Source: Streptomyces caniscabiei (GTDB lineage: Bacteria > Actinomycetota > Actinomycetes > Streptomycetales > Streptomycetaceae). Taken from it: a stretch of DNA of 64,000 nt. Of the stretch, positions 7,043 to 15,755 are shown piece by piece (within the stretch, counting starts at the first letter, position 1; each line of letters opens with the position of its first letter). The DNA is taken from assembly GCF_014930365.1 (NCBI RefSeq), contig NZ_JABXWI010000001.1, positions 755,958-819,957 of the forward strand. The letters run 5' to 3'. The notes beneath the pieces were generated by a model. It saw only the letters and a program-made list of their open reading frames with translations. It did not search any database and was not told where the DNA came from. Both the position numbers and the translations under genes were made by a program.

Positions 7043-7540
7043 ATGGGCACAGCCAAGCCGGTCACCGACAAGGAACGCGAGCGCGTCCGCCAGCTGCACT
7101 CCGAGGGCAAGGGCCGCAACGAAATCGCCGAGATCCTCGGACGCGGCGGCCGCACCATCAGCACCATCGCCAAAGACCTCGGCCTCTCCTTCTCCCGGGC
7201 CGCCGAGGTACGCCAGGCCACCGAGATCCGCCAGGCCGACCTCGCCGCCCGCCGCGCCGCCTTCGCCATCAAGCTCCAGGACATCGCCGAACGCGAGGCC
7301 GCGAAGATCAACCAGCCCCACACGTACTGGGACTGGGGCGGCAAAGAGCACGACTTCGACACCCACGACGCACCCGAGCCGACCCCCGGCGACAAGCGGG
7401 CGTACATGTCCCTCGTCGCCACCGCCGTCGACCGGTCACTGAGGCTCTCCCCGCCGAAGGAGGAGGGCGGCGCCGACCAGGTCGGCTCACTGCTCACGAA
7501 CCTCTTCGACACGCTCCGGGCCCGGCATGGGGACCACTGA
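7043..7540 (+). CDS. Terminase small subunit-like protein
   Basis: The 165-residue product carries an N-terminal helix-turn-helix (RVRQLHSEGKGRNEIAEIL then RTISTIAKDLGL) typical of small terminase subunits that recognise the phage pac or cos site. A helical oligomerisation region follows, and a C-terminus (SLLTNLFDTLRARHGDH) that runs into the large subunit gene by 14 bases. Position directly before the large terminase and just after a terminator supports the call. Sequence similarity within this family is low, so the name rests on fold and position. Confidence 0.75.
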   Translation: MGTAKPVTDKERERVRQLHSEGKGRNEIAEILGRGGRTISTIAKDLGLSFSRAAEVRQATEIRQADLAARRAAFAIKLQDIAEREAAKINQPHTYWDWGGKEHDFDTHDAPEPTPGDKRAYMSLVATAVDRSLRLSPPKEEGGADQVGSLLTNLFDTLRARHGDH

Positions 7541-8804
7541 GCTACGGCTGTCCGACAAGCAAGAGATCTCCATCGCGCACTCCACGGCCTGGCTGAACGT
7601 GTGGGAGGGCTCGGTCCGGTCGGGCAAGACCATCGCGTCGCTGCTGCGCTGGCTGATGTACGTCGCGACAGCCCCGTCCGGCGGGCAACTGGTCGTCGTC
7701 GGCAAGACCTACGACACCGTCGCCCGCAACGTCTTCGGGCCACTCCAGGACCCGAGCATCGTCGGCCCAGAAGTCGCCAAGCTCGTGTCCTACACCCGCG
7801 GCTCCAGCGTCGCATGGATCCTCGGCAAACAGATCGAGGTCATCACCGCCAACGACGCCAAGGCCGAGGCCCGACTCCGCGGCCTCACGGGCGCCGGCGC
7901 GTACGTCGACGAGATGACGCTCGTGCCGAAAGAGTTCTTCAAGCGGCTCATCGACCGCATGTCCGTCCCCGGTGCCCTGATCTTCGGGACGACGAACCCC
8001 GACAACCCCGGGCACTGGCTGAGGAAAGAGTGGCTGCTCAGGGCCGACGAACTCGGCATCCGAACCTGGCATTTCACCCTCGACGACAACCCCGCGCTCT
8101 CGGCCGAGTACGTGGCCCGCATGAAGAAGGCGTTCGTCGGACTCTGGTACCGGCGGTACATCCTCGGCCACTGGGTGCAGAGTGAGGGCGCGATCTATGA
8201 GTGCTTCGACGCGAAGAAGCACGTCGTCTCGACGCTCCCCCGCATCGACCGTTGGCTGTGCGACGCGATCGACTACGGCACCGTCAACCCGTACGCCGAC
8301 GTCCTGATCGGCCTGGGCGCGGACCGGAAGCTGTACGTCGTCTCCGAGTACCGGTACGACTCCCGCCGCGAGCGGAAGCAGATGACCGACTCCGAGTACT
8401 CCAAGGCCCGCCGGACCTGGCTCGCGAAGGTTCCACAGCCGGGTACGAACATGATCGGCGTGGCCCCGGAGTTCACGGTCGTCGACCCGTCCGCCAGCTC
8501 GTACATCGAGCAGCTGCACCGCGACCGCGTGCTCGGCGTCACCCAGGCCGACAACTCCGTCCTCGACGGCATCCGCACGGTGTCCTCACTGCTGTCGACC
8601 GACGACCTGTTCATCCACGAGTCCGCGCAGGGCCTGATCGACGAGATGCCCGGCTACAGCTGGGATGACGAGGCGGCGGAGCACGGCGAGGACAAGCCGA
8701 TCAAGCAGGACGACCACAGCGTTGACGCGCTCCGGTACGGCATCCGGACGACTGAGTCCCTGTGGCGGCCGTACCTACCAACCCGCCTGGAGGTCGCCGC
8801 GTGA
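7527..8804 (+). CDS. Terminase large subunit
   Basis: The 425-residue ATPase-nuclease drives DNA into the prohead and cuts the concatemer. Walker A is GSVRSGKT (residues 28-35) and Walker B is AYVDE with D128 and E129. The C-terminal nuclease half contains AIDYGTVNPYADVLIG and the closing DDHSVDALRYGI typical of the PBSX/Terminase_6C group. The length is normal for the family and no motif is missing. It overlaps the small subunit by 14 bases and the following membrane protein by four. Confidence 0.95.
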   Translation: MGTTELRLSDKQEISIAHSTAWLNVWEGSVRSGKTIASLLRWLMYVATAPSGGQLVVVGKTYDTVARNVFGPLQDPSIVGPEVAKLVSYTRGSSVAWILGKQIEVITANDAKAEARLRGLTGAGAYVDEMTLVPKEFFKRLIDRMSVPGALIFGTTNPDNPGHWLRKEWLLRADELGIRTWHFTLDDNPALSAEYVARMKKAFVGLWYRRYILGHWVQSEGAIYECFDAKKHVVSTLPRIDRWLCDAIDYGTVNPYADVLIGLGADRKLYVVSEYRYDSRRERKQMTDSEYSKARRTWLAKVPQPGTNMIGVAPEFTVVDPSASSYIEQLHRDRVLGVTQADNSVLDGIRTVSSLLSTDDLFIHESAQGLIDEMPGYSWDDEAAEHGEDKPIKQDDHSVDALRYGIRTTESLWRPYLPTRLEVAA

Positions 8805-9046
8805 TCGCCTGGTGGTCGTGGCTGCTCACCGCAGTCGGCGTGACCGGCCTCTACTTCGCCGGCCGGAAGCGCGCCCTCGGCTGGGCCATCGGCCTCGGGG
8901 CTCAGCTCCTGTGGGTCGCCTACGCACTATCGACCAGGCAGTACGGGTTCCTGGCGTCAGCGCTCGCATACGGCTGGGTGTACGCGAAGAACTTCCGTGC
9001 CTGGCGCTCCGAGAGGGAGGTGACCGATGCCGCTGCCCACGGGTAA
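8801..9046 (+). CDS. Small membrane protein between terminase and portal
   Basis: The GTG at 8801 overlaps the terminase stop (GTGA), so the short version is preferred to an upstream ATG inside the terminase gene. The 81-residue product has two or three membrane segments (WWSWLLTAVGVTGLYFAG, GWAIGLGAQLLWVAYAL and a weaker third) and a charged tail, and it overlaps the portal gene by 20 bases. Small membrane proteins in this place occur in several Streptomyces phages. The function is unknown. Confidence 0.65.
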   Translation: MIAWWSWLLTAVGVTGLYFAGRKRALGWAIGLGAQLLWVAYALSTRQYGFLASALAYGWVYAKNFRAWRSEREVTDAAAHG

Positions 9047-10544
9047 CGTCCCCTGGCCCCCGCCAGCACTCGCCCCCGCCCTCGACGCCATGCACGTCTG
9101 GGACACCTGGTGGTCCGGCGACCCCGACCGGCTGGAAACCCTCTACGGCGGCAGCAACGGCGGCGGCCCCGACCCCAAGCGGCTCCAGTACGCGGGCGGC
9201 GTCGTCGGCAAGCTGGCCCGCTGGTGGTGGGGCACACCCACCGCACCCGGAGAACGCCGCACCAAGCTGCACGTCCCGATCGCCGGCGACCTCTGCGGCG
9301 GCTCCGCGAACCTGCTGTTCTCCGAGCCGCCGACGTTCACCGTCGACGACAAGGACACGGCGACGCAGGAACGCCTTGACGAGCTGGTCGATGACGGCAT
9401 GCTCGCCACCCTCCAGGCCGCGGCCGAAGTCGGCGCCGCATTGGGCAGCGTGTACCTACGGCCGGTGTACGACACCGCCCTTGCCGATCGGCCGTGGCTC
9501 GACGCCGTCCACGCCGACCGCGCCGTCCCGGAGTTCCGATGGAACCGGCTCGCCGCGGTGACGTTCTGGCGGATCGTCCACGAGGAGGATGGCCAGGTCT
9601 GGCGCCACCTGGAGCGGCACGAGCCCGGCGTCATCGAGCACGGCCTGTTCCAGGGCACTAAGTCCAAGCTCGGCCACCGGGTGCCGCTGGAGGACCACCC
9701 GGCCACCGAGGGGCTCGCCGAGGTCGTCACCGACGAAGGCCTGGTGGAGACCGGCTACGAGGGCCTGGACGTCTCGCACATCCCCAACGATGTGTCCCGC
9801 CGGTGGCGGTGCAACCCGCTGCTCCAGCACCTCGGCCGGTCCGACCTGGACGGCGTCGAGCCGATCATGGATGCCCTCGACGAAACGTACGCCTCGTGGA
9901 TGCGGGACATCCGTCTCGGCAAGGGCCGCATCGTCGTCCCGAACGCGTACCTCCAGTCCAACGGACCGGGGCGCGGGGCGTCCTGGAACCCGGACCAGGA
10001 GGCGTTCGCGGGCATCGACATGCTCGCGCGCGGCGACAGCAATCAGCTGACCGTGGCGCAGTTCGACATCCGCGTCCAGGAGCACCGGGACACCGCTGAG
10101 GATCTCGTCAACCAGATCCTGAGGTCGGCCGGCTACTCGGGGCAGACCTTCGGGATCGGCGGGGACGTCGCGATCACCGCGACGGAGACCAACGCCAAGG
10201 AACGCAGGTCGATGACCACCCGAGGCCGCAAGATTCTGCGGACCCGGCCGGGCCTCGGCAACGCAGTACACGCCCTCCTCGCTGTCGACCGGCACGTGTT
10301 CGGCACGAAGGTGGTCCCGCAGCGGCCGAACATCGAGTTCTACGACTCGGTGCAGGAGGACCCGCTGTCGCTGGCGAACACGGCCGACGTCCTCAACCGG
10401 GCGATGGCGGCGTCCACCGAGACGCGAGTAAGGATGGTCCACCCTGAGTGGGACAAGGGCCTGGTCGAGGCCGAGGTCCGGCGGATTCAGGCGGAGACCG
10501 GGCAGGCCGTCCCGGACCCGATGCAGACCGGCGCGCTTCCGTAG
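9027..10544 (+). CDS. Portal protein
   Basis: The 505-residue length and layout match SPP1 gp6-like portal proteins, the 12-mer ring through which DNA enters and leaves the head. Recognisable parts are an N-terminal clip-like region, the segment LHVPIAGDLCGGSANLLFSE before residue 100 and a C-terminal helical stretch AVHALLAVDRHVFG. The tail ends with residues likely to face the tunnel. It follows the terminase as in most siphoviruses. Ribosome binding site gagaggg lies inside the preceding gene. Confidence 0.9.
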   Translation: MPLPTGNVPWPPPALAPALDAMHVWDTWWSGDPDRLETLYGGSNGGGPDPKRLQYAGGVVGKLARWWWGTPTAPGERRTKLHVPIAGDLCGGSANLLFSEPPTFTVDDKDTATQERLDELVDDGMLATLQAAAEVGAALGSVYLRPVYDTALADRPWLDAVHADRAVPEFRWNRLAAVTFWRIVHEEDGQVWRHLERHEPGVIEHGLFQGTKSKLGHRVPLEDHPATEGLAEVVTDEGLVETGYEGLDVSHIPNDVSRRWRCNPLLQHLGRSDLDGVEPIMDALDETYASWMRDIRLGKGRIVVPNAYLQSNGPGRGASWNPDQEAFAGIDMLARGDSNQLTVAQFDIRVQEHRDTAEDLVNQILRSAGYSGQTFGIGGDVAITATETNAKERRSMTTRGRKILRTRPGLGNAVHALLAVDRHVFGTKVVPQRPNIEFYDSVQEDPLSLANTADVLNRAMAASTETRVRMVHPEWDKGLVEAEVRRIQAETGQAVPDPMQTGALP

Positions 10545-10562
10545 CTCAGGGGGTGGTCGGCT

Positions 10563-11678
10563 GTGCCCGTCTCGCCGGCCATGGCCGAAGACCTCGCCGC
10601 CGCCGTCGCCGATCTGTACGAGGCCGCCGAGGGCGCACTGCTTCAGAAGCTGCGCCAGGCCCTCGCGGCAGGCATCGACAGCCCCGCGTGGGTGGAGCTG
10701 AAGTTGGCGGCCGTCGGCAACCTCCAGGCCGCCATCGACGAAGTTCTGGGGGCGCTTCAAACGGACGCGTCTGGCGCCATCCACGAGGCCCTTGCTGAGG
10801 CGTACGAGCGTGGCCAGCAGGCGGCCGTGGCGGAGCTGGGGGCGCTCGGCGTGGGGCAGACGGCAGCCGCTGCGACTGCGCTGCCCACGGCGCCGGTCGT
10901 CGACCGTCTGGCGGCTGCCGTCATCAACGACACCGGGCCCGTGTACCTGCGGATCCTGCGGCAGACGATGGACACCTACCGCGAGGTCATCGGCCGCGCG
11001 GCAGCTGCTCCCGTCCTGGGTGCGCAGACCCGCAGGCAGGCCGCTCAGTCGGCCCTCGACGCGTTCGCCAACCGGGGTGTCACGGGCTTCGTCGACCGGG
11101 CTGGGCGCTCGTGGGAGCTGCGGAGCTACGTGGAGATGGCGATGCGGTCGGCGGTCGGCCGGGCCGCCGTCGAGGCGCACTCCGAGCGTCTCGGCGCGGC
11201 CGGGGTGGAGCTGGTGTTGGTGTCGCAGGCGCCGGAGGAGTGCCCGCTGTGCCGCCCGTGGGAGCGGAAGATTCTCGCCCGCACGGGCGCGCCCGGGAAG
11301 CGGGACGTGCAGGTGGAGCACGCCACCGAGGACGGCGAGATGGTCACCGTGCAGGTGGCTGGGTCTCTGCCGGAAGCTCGCACGGCGGGGCTGATGCACC
11401 CGAACTGCCGGCACACCGTTTCCGCGTACCTGCCTGGTGCTTCCCGGATCCCGCCTGTGCAGGCGTCGCGGGGGACGTACGAGGACTCGCAGCGGCAGCG
11501 GTACTTCGAGCGGCAGGTGCGGAAGTGGAAGCGCCTGGAGGACGTGGCCATGGACGACGCGAAGCGCACGGCCGCGCGTGCCCGGGCGCGGGCGTATCAG
11601 GGGCGGATCCGTGAGCTGACCGCCGAGACGGGTCTGCCGCGCAAGGCCCACCGCGAGCAGCTGGAGACAGCCCGCTGA
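10563..11678 (+). CDS. Minor capsid protein (portal-associated)
   Basis: The 371-residue product has an alanine-rich helical N-terminal half. Its C-terminal half carries ECPLCRPWERKIL and HPNCRHTVSAYLPG, the Cys/His signature of the phage minor capsid 2 / Mu gpF-like head morphogenesis group. Such proteins bind the portal inside the prohead and are often injected with the DNA. A basic C-terminus (RTAARARARAYQGR) would suit DNA contact. It starts at GTG 10563 after an agggggtgg site and is followed by a terminator. Confidence 0.88.
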   Translation: MPVSPAMAEDLAAAVADLYEAAEGALLQKLRQALAAGIDSPAWVELKLAAVGNLQAAIDEVLGALQTDASGAIHEALAEAYERGQQAAVAELGALGVGQTAAAATALPTAPVVDRLAAAVINDTGPVYLRILRQTMDTYREVIGRAAAAPVLGAQTRRQAAQSALDAFANRGVTGFVDRAGRSWELRSYVEMAMRSAVGRAAVEAHSERLGAAGVELVLVSQAPEECPLCRPWERKILARTGAPGKRDVQVEHATEDGEMVTVQVAGSLPEARTAGLMHPNCRHTVSAYLPGASRIPPVQASRGTYEDSQRQRYFERQVRKWKRLEDVAMDDAKRTAARARARAYQGRIRELTAETGLPRKAHREQLETAR

Positions 11679-11720
11679 CCAGAGTCTTCCGCCCGCCGGG
11701 TGCGGGCCGGATTGCAGTAC

Positions 11721-11745
11721 AGCCCCGCCGGGTGCGGGGCTTTCC
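11721..11745 (+). terminator. Terminator before the scaffold gene
   Basis: AGCCCCGC (11721-11728) pairs with GCGGGGCT (11734-11741) and is followed by TTCC. It may set the relative levels of portal and scaffold/coat messages. Confidence 0.75.
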
Positions 11746-11768
11746 TACGCGCACCGGGAGTGCACGAC

Positions 11769-12563
11769 ATGCAGAAGCGAACCCTCCCCCGGCTGGCTGG
11801 CGCTGGCTGGGTCCACCCGTACGGTCACGGCCCTTTCGCCCCGTGGTACGCCGACGGCGGGGACGGAGACGGCTCCGGATCCAACGACGGCGGCGGTGAC
11901 GACTCGGGCACCGGCGACGACGACGGCCAGGACGACGACGGCGCTGGCGGGACCGGCGACGACGACGGCCAGGACGACGCGGGCAAGGACAGCAAGCCGA
12001 AGCCCAAGCCGCCCGCCAGGAAGGACGACGGGGAGGACACCGCTACGACGATCGCCCGGCTCCAGAAGGAGCTGAAGACGGCGAACGCGGACGCGGCGAA
12101 GGCCCGGACGACCGCGAAGAAGAACGCGGCCGACGAGGCCCGCACGGAGATCGTGCAGGAACTCGGCAAGGCCCTCGGCCTGATCAAGGACGACAAGGAC
12201 ACCCCGCCCGACCCGGCCGCGCTGACCGCGAGGATCGAGCAGGCGACCGCCGCGCACCGTGAGACCGCGGTCGAGCTGGCGGTGTACCGGGGCGCCTCGA
12301 AGTTCGGCGCCGACCCGGACGCCCTCACCGACAGCCGCGCCTTCCTGAACTCGATCAAGGGCCTGGACCCGTCCGACGAGGGATTCGCGAAGGCAGTACA
12401 GGCCGCCATCAAGAAGGCGGTCGACGACAACCCCAAGCTCAAGGCGCAGGCCCCGGCGCCCGCGCGCACATCGGGCGACTTCTCCGGCGGGACCGGAGGA
12501 CGCCCCAAGGACGATTCGATCGAAGCTCACCGCGAAGCACGCCGGAAGGCGCGCGGCGGCTGA
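11769..12563 (+). CDS. Scaffolding protein
   Basis: ATG 11769 is chosen because it has a gggag site; an upstream extension would cross the terminator. The 264-residue product has a strongly acidic Asp/Gly-rich segment (residues 29-70, with two near-copies of GDDDGQDD), a Lys/Pro spacer and a long charged coiled-coil region (residues 90-140). Its basic C-terminus (HREARRKARGG) would bind the coat protein. This charge layout is diagnostic of scaffold proteins lying directly before the coat gene. Function: shaping the prohead before expansion. Confidence 0.88.
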   Translation: MQKRTLPRLAGAGWVHPYGHGPFAPWYADGGDGDGSGSNDGGGDDSGTGDDDGQDDDGAGGTGDDDGQDDAGKDSKPKPKPPARKDDGEDTATTIARLQKELKTANADAAKARTTAKKNAADEARTEIVQELGKALGLIKDDKDTPPDPAALTARIEQATAAHRETAVELAVYRGASKFGADPDALTDSRAFLNSIKGLDPSDEGFAKAVQAAIKKAVDDNPKLKAQAPAPARTSGDFSGGTGGRPKDDSIEAHREARRKARGG

Positions 12564-12585
12564 GCCCTCATAGAGAGAGGCTCCC

Positions 12586-13503
12586 GTGGCCAACACGTTC
12601 CTGACCCCCGACATCATCGCCCGCCGGGCTCTGGCGACCCTGTACGAGTCCACGCACATGGCGATGCTCGTCCACCGCGACTACGAGGCCGACTTCGCCG
12701 GCCGCGTCGGTGACACGATCACCGTGCGCAAGCCCGCGACGTTCACCGCGACGGAGTTCGACCGCGGCACCGGCATCGTGCCGCAGAACGCCACCGAGAC
12801 CGGCTTCCCGGTCGTCCTCAACCACTTCCCGGACGTCTCCGTCGCGGTGACGACCGAGCAGCTCACGCTGGAGATCAACGACTTCGGCGAGCAGCTCCTC
12901 GACCCGATGATGGAGGCGATGGCCCAGAAGATCGACCGCGATCTCCTGGCCCTGCGCGACGACGTCACCCAGGCCATCGGCGCCGTCGCGGAGAACACCG
13001 CCGGGGAGGACTACAACTACCCCGGCGGGGCCTACCCGTGGTCCGACTCCCGTGTCCTCATCGAGGCCGGCCGGGTCCTGGACCAGCAGAATGTCCCGCC
13101 GTCGGAGCGGCGCGTGGTCGTCGGTCCGCTGACGAAGTCCCGCTGGGTGGCGGAGCGCACCTGGCGTGAGGCGGACAAGCGGGGTGACACGGAGGGCCTG
13201 CGGGAGGCCTCGTTCGGTGGGCGCGTGTCCGGGTTCGACCCGTACATGACGCAGAACGTCACGGACCCGGAGGAGAGCGTCGCCTTCCACAAGACGGCGT
13301 TCGCCCTGGTGACCCGGACGCTGGAGGTTCCTCCGGGCGCCCAGGACGCAACGATCATGAACTACAAGGGGTTCGCGCTGCGCGTGGTCTACGACTACGA
13401 CATCAAGTACAAGCAGACCGTCGTCTCGGTCGACTGCCTGTACGGCACGAAGACCCTCGACGCGAACCGGGCCGTCGTCATCAGCGACGGCACCGGCTCC
13501 TGA
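12586..13503 (+). CDS. Major capsid protein, P22 coat-like (Gp5 family)
   Basis: The 305-residue product starts at GTG 12586 behind a strong agagagg site, fitting high expression. Motifs of the P22-type coat family are clear: the opening ANTFLTPDIIARRAL, then GDTITVRKPATFTA and the C-terminal KGFALRVVYDYDIKYKQ. The chain has the HK97 fold length without large insertions. It forms the icosahedral shell. The genes immediately downstream are not connectors but glycan-related enzymes, which is unusual and makes this protein the first suspect for modification. Confidence 0.93.
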   Translation: MANTFLTPDIIARRALATLYESTHMAMLVHRDYEADFAGRVGDTITVRKPATFTATEFDRGTGIVPQNATETGFPVVLNHFPDVSVAVTTEQLTLEINDFGEQLLDPMMEAMAQKIDRDLLALRDDVTQAIGAVAENTAGEDYNYPGGAYPWSDSRVLIEAGRVLDQQNVPPSERRVVVGPLTKSRWVAERTWREADKRGDTEGLREASFGGRVSGFDPYMTQNVTDPEESVAFHKTAFALVTRTLEVPPGAQDATIMNYKGFALRVVYDYDIKYKQTVVSVDCLYGTKTLDANRAVVISDGTGS

Positions 13504-13545
13504 CCCCTCCTGGGTGAGGTGGGGTGGCGGGTGAAAGGGGGCGCC

Positions 13546-14472
13546 GTGCGTGTGGTTGTGCTCGGCGCCCCCCGGCCGCTCCACCTGAACCGTTGGAAGG
13601 ACTGCCTCACGGAAGGCGGCCAGGAACTCGGCTGGGACATGCTCCACCTCCCCGCCCGGGGCATCCCCGCCGACGACGTCGTACGGGCGTGCAAGGGCGC
13701 GGACCTGATGATCTGGGCCCGCACCCACGGCCACGACCCCACCGGCGACGTTGGGGCGATGCTGTGCCAGATCGAGGACGCAGGCACGGCCACGGTCGGC
13801 CTGCACCTCGATCTGTACTGGGGGATCGGCCGTCGTGAGCGGCAGATCGGTGTGGATCCGTGGTGGTCGTGCCAGTTCGTGTTCACTGCCGACGGCGGCC
13901 ACCAGGAGCAGTTTCTGCAGCGGGGGGTGAATCACTTCTGGCTGCCTCCGCCGCTCGGCCGCCGCTGGCTCGGCCGCAGCGCCCCGGACCGGCGCCGCTT
14001 CCCCGGGCAGGCGGTGTTCGTCGGCGGCTACGTGCCCGACATCCACGGCCAGCACCGCCCCGCACTGCTGAACTGGGCCCGCCGCAGGTGGGGGCACCGG
14101 TTCGTGCAGTACGGCCGCTCACGGCCCGTCTGGGGCCCCGACCTCGGCACCCTGTACGCCTCAACGGAGCTCGTCCTCGGCGACTCCGCCGAAGCCGCCC
14201 GGTACTGGTCGGACCGGGTCGTCTGCACGATGGGCCGCGGTGGTCTCCTCGCGCACCCGCGTGTCGAGGGCATGGCCGAACTCGGCTTCACCGACGAGGT
14301 GATGCTGCTCTACGACCGCGGGGACTTCCCCGCCCTGGGTCGCCGCATCGACGCGCTCACCGCTGGGCGCCGGCGGGAGATGACGGATGCGGCGATCACG
14401 CTGATCAGTGAGCGGCATCTGTGGGAGCACCGGCTTCGAGACGTTGCGGAGGTGGTGTTCGGGTGCGGGTGA
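13546..14472 (+). CDS. CgeB-like glycosyltransferase (GT-B type)
   Basis: GTG 13546 is preferred because of the aaaggggg site six bases upstream. The 308-residue product has an N-terminal Rossmann-like half (VRVVVLGAPRPLHLNRWKDC) and a C-terminal half with SEAARYWSDRV-like sugar-nucleotide features: GDSAEAARYWSDR, then MGRGGLLAHPRVEGM near residue 235-260. This is the pattern of the CgeB/Glyco_trans_1_2 group, which moves sugars from nucleotide donors. It is the first of four glycan-related genes placed between coat and connector genes. The acceptor is unknown; a virion protein is the simplest guess. Confidence 0.78.
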   Translation: MRVVVLGAPRPLHLNRWKDCLTEGGQELGWDMLHLPARGIPADDVVRACKGADLMIWARTHGHDPTGDVGAMLCQIEDAGTATVGLHLDLYWGIGRRERQIGVDPWWSCQFVFTADGGHQEQFLQRGVNHFWLPPPLGRRWLGRSAPDRRRFPGQAVFVGGYVPDIHGQHRPALLNWARRRWGHRFVQYGRSRPVWGPDLGTLYASTELVLGDSAEAARYWSDRVVCTMGRGGLLAHPRVEGMAELGFTDEVMLLYDRGDFPALGRRIDALTAGRRREMTDAAITLISERHLWEHRLRDVAEVVFGCG

Positions 14473-15116
14473 TCATCGCGTGCGCAGGCTCCCCAGAGAA
14501 GTGGGGCAACCACCTCGGGGTCCCGAAGCATCTGGCACCGCTCACCGCACACCACGGGGTGCCGCTGCTGTACCGCACCGTCGGCCAGGTCCGCGAGCTC
14601 ACCGACGACGTCCACGTGACCGCCCCGGCCGGGGACGCCCGGTACCGGGTGCCCGGGGTGACAGTGCATGAGCAGGACGGCAGCGGCCTGTGCGAGTACA
14701 CGTCCACCCGGCACCTGTGGGCGAAGGCCGGCCGCACGGTGCTCCTCCTCGGGGACGTGTACTTCACCGATGCCGCGCTGGAGACGATCGCCTCGTTCCG
14801 GCCGCAGACGTACCGGGTGTTCGGCCGCTACGGCCCGTCCAAGGTGACCGGGACGCCGTACGGGGAGATCTTCGCCGCCTCGTGGTGGTCGGGCCAGCAC
14901 GGGCGGATGGACAAGCGCCTCGCCCACGTCCACGGGGTCCGGGCTACGGGCGTCGTGACGCGGCCGCCCGGGTGGATGCTGCTGCGGGCATGGCAAGGGA
15001 CCCCGCTCGGCAAGCACAGGGTGAGCCAGGACTGGTTCACCGAGATCGACGACCTCACTGACGACTTCGACACCGTGGCCGATTATCTGCGCCACCCGGC
15101 AACCCGAGGAGGCTGA
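14463..15116 (+). CDS. Nucleotidyltransferase-like protein (sugar nucleotide type)
   Basis: GTG 14463 overlaps the previous gene by ten bases. The 217-residue protein begins VRVIIACAGSPEKWGN and continues GVPKHLAPL, a degenerate form of the G-rich nucleotide loop plus PK.L motif of sugar-phosphate nucleotidyltransferases. An acidic strand LLLGDVYF near residue 100 stands where the metal-binding aspartate is expected. The protein is shorter than housekeeping GlmU/RmlA types. It probably either activates a sugar for the neighbouring transferases or is itself a GT-A transferase. The assignment to the fold is firmer than the reaction. Confidence 0.65.
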   Translation: MRVIIACAGSPEKWGNHLGVPKHLAPLTAHHGVPLLYRTVGQVRELTDDVHVTAPAGDARYRVPGVTVHEQDGSGLCEYTSTRHLWAKAGRTVLLLGDVYFTDAALETIASFRPQTYRVFGRYGPSKVTGTPYGEIFAASWWSGQHGRMDKRLAHVHGVRATGVVTRPPGWMLLRAWQGTPLGKHRVSQDWFTEIDDLTDDFDTVADYLRHPATRGG

Positions 15117-15119
15117 CCG

Positions 15120-15755
15120 GTGGCGAACGTCATGCGCGCTCTGCCCGCGCTGCTGAAGAACCTGGGCTTCACGCCCACCGAGCTGGTGCACGTCGGCGCC
15201 CACGAAGGCCAGGAGGTGCCGATCTACTACGAGGCCGGCATCCCGAACCTGACGCTCGTCGAGCCGATCCCCGCACTCGCCGCACGGCTTCGGGACAAGC
15301 ACCCGGACGCCATCGTGCACGAGTGCGCGTGCGGGGCCGCGCCCGGGCGCGAGCAGCTGCACGTGATGGCGCGCTCGAACCTGTCCACCCTCGCCGCCCC
15401 GCAGCGCGGCGACCGGGTGACCGAGACGATCGAGGTCGACGTGCGGCGCCTCGACGAGATCGCCCCCCATGCGGACGCCGCAGCGATCGACGCGCAGGGC
15501 AGGGAACTGGACGTTCTCGCCGCAGCCCCCTGGCAGTCGCTGCGCCTGGTCGTCGTCGAGACCTGCACCGTGGCCGACTCCACCATGGCCAGCCCGTACA
15601 AGGATGTCGTCGAGCTGATGCAGGCTCACGACTTCCGTGAAGTGGACCGGTGGGCGCGGGACTACGACTGGCTCAACCGCTGGGCCCGCGGCCCGGGCCA
15701 GGCCCCGCGCGGCGGTGAGGTGCGGGACGTCGTCTTCTACCGGGAGCCGGTGTGA
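15120..15755 (+). CDS. FkbM-family methyltransferase
   Basis: The 211-residue product shows the SAM-binding strand LVHVGAHEGQE (residues 22-32), the acidic end of strand two LTLVEP, and the FkbM hallmark IDAQGRELDVL near residue 123. VVVETCTV follows. FkbM enzymes O-methylate sugars and related hydroxyls. In this setting the likely job is capping or tailoring the glycan made by the neighbours. It starts at GTG 15120, three bases after the previous stop, and overlaps the next gene by four bases, so the four genes form one translationally coupled unit. Confidence 0.85.
   Translation: MANVMRALPALLKNLGFTPTELVHVGAHEGQEVPIYYEAGIPNLTLVEPIPALAARLRDKHPDAIVHECACGAAPGREQLHVMARSNLSTLAAPQRGDRVTETIEVDVRRLDEIAPHADAAAIDAQGRELDVLAAAPWQSLRLVVVETCTVADSTMASPYKDVVELMQAHDFREVDRWARDYDWLNRWARGPGQAPRGGEVRDVVFYREPV

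Noticed and set aside
8762..8800. Upstream ATG for the small membrane protein after terminase
   Set aside because: Would lie inside the terminase end with Pro/Gly-rich residues; the coupled GTG at 8801 fits better.
9456..11651. Long minus-strand open frame opposite portal and minor capsid genes
   Set aside because: Arginine/leucine/glycine-rich shadow of well supported phage genes with no ribosome binding site.
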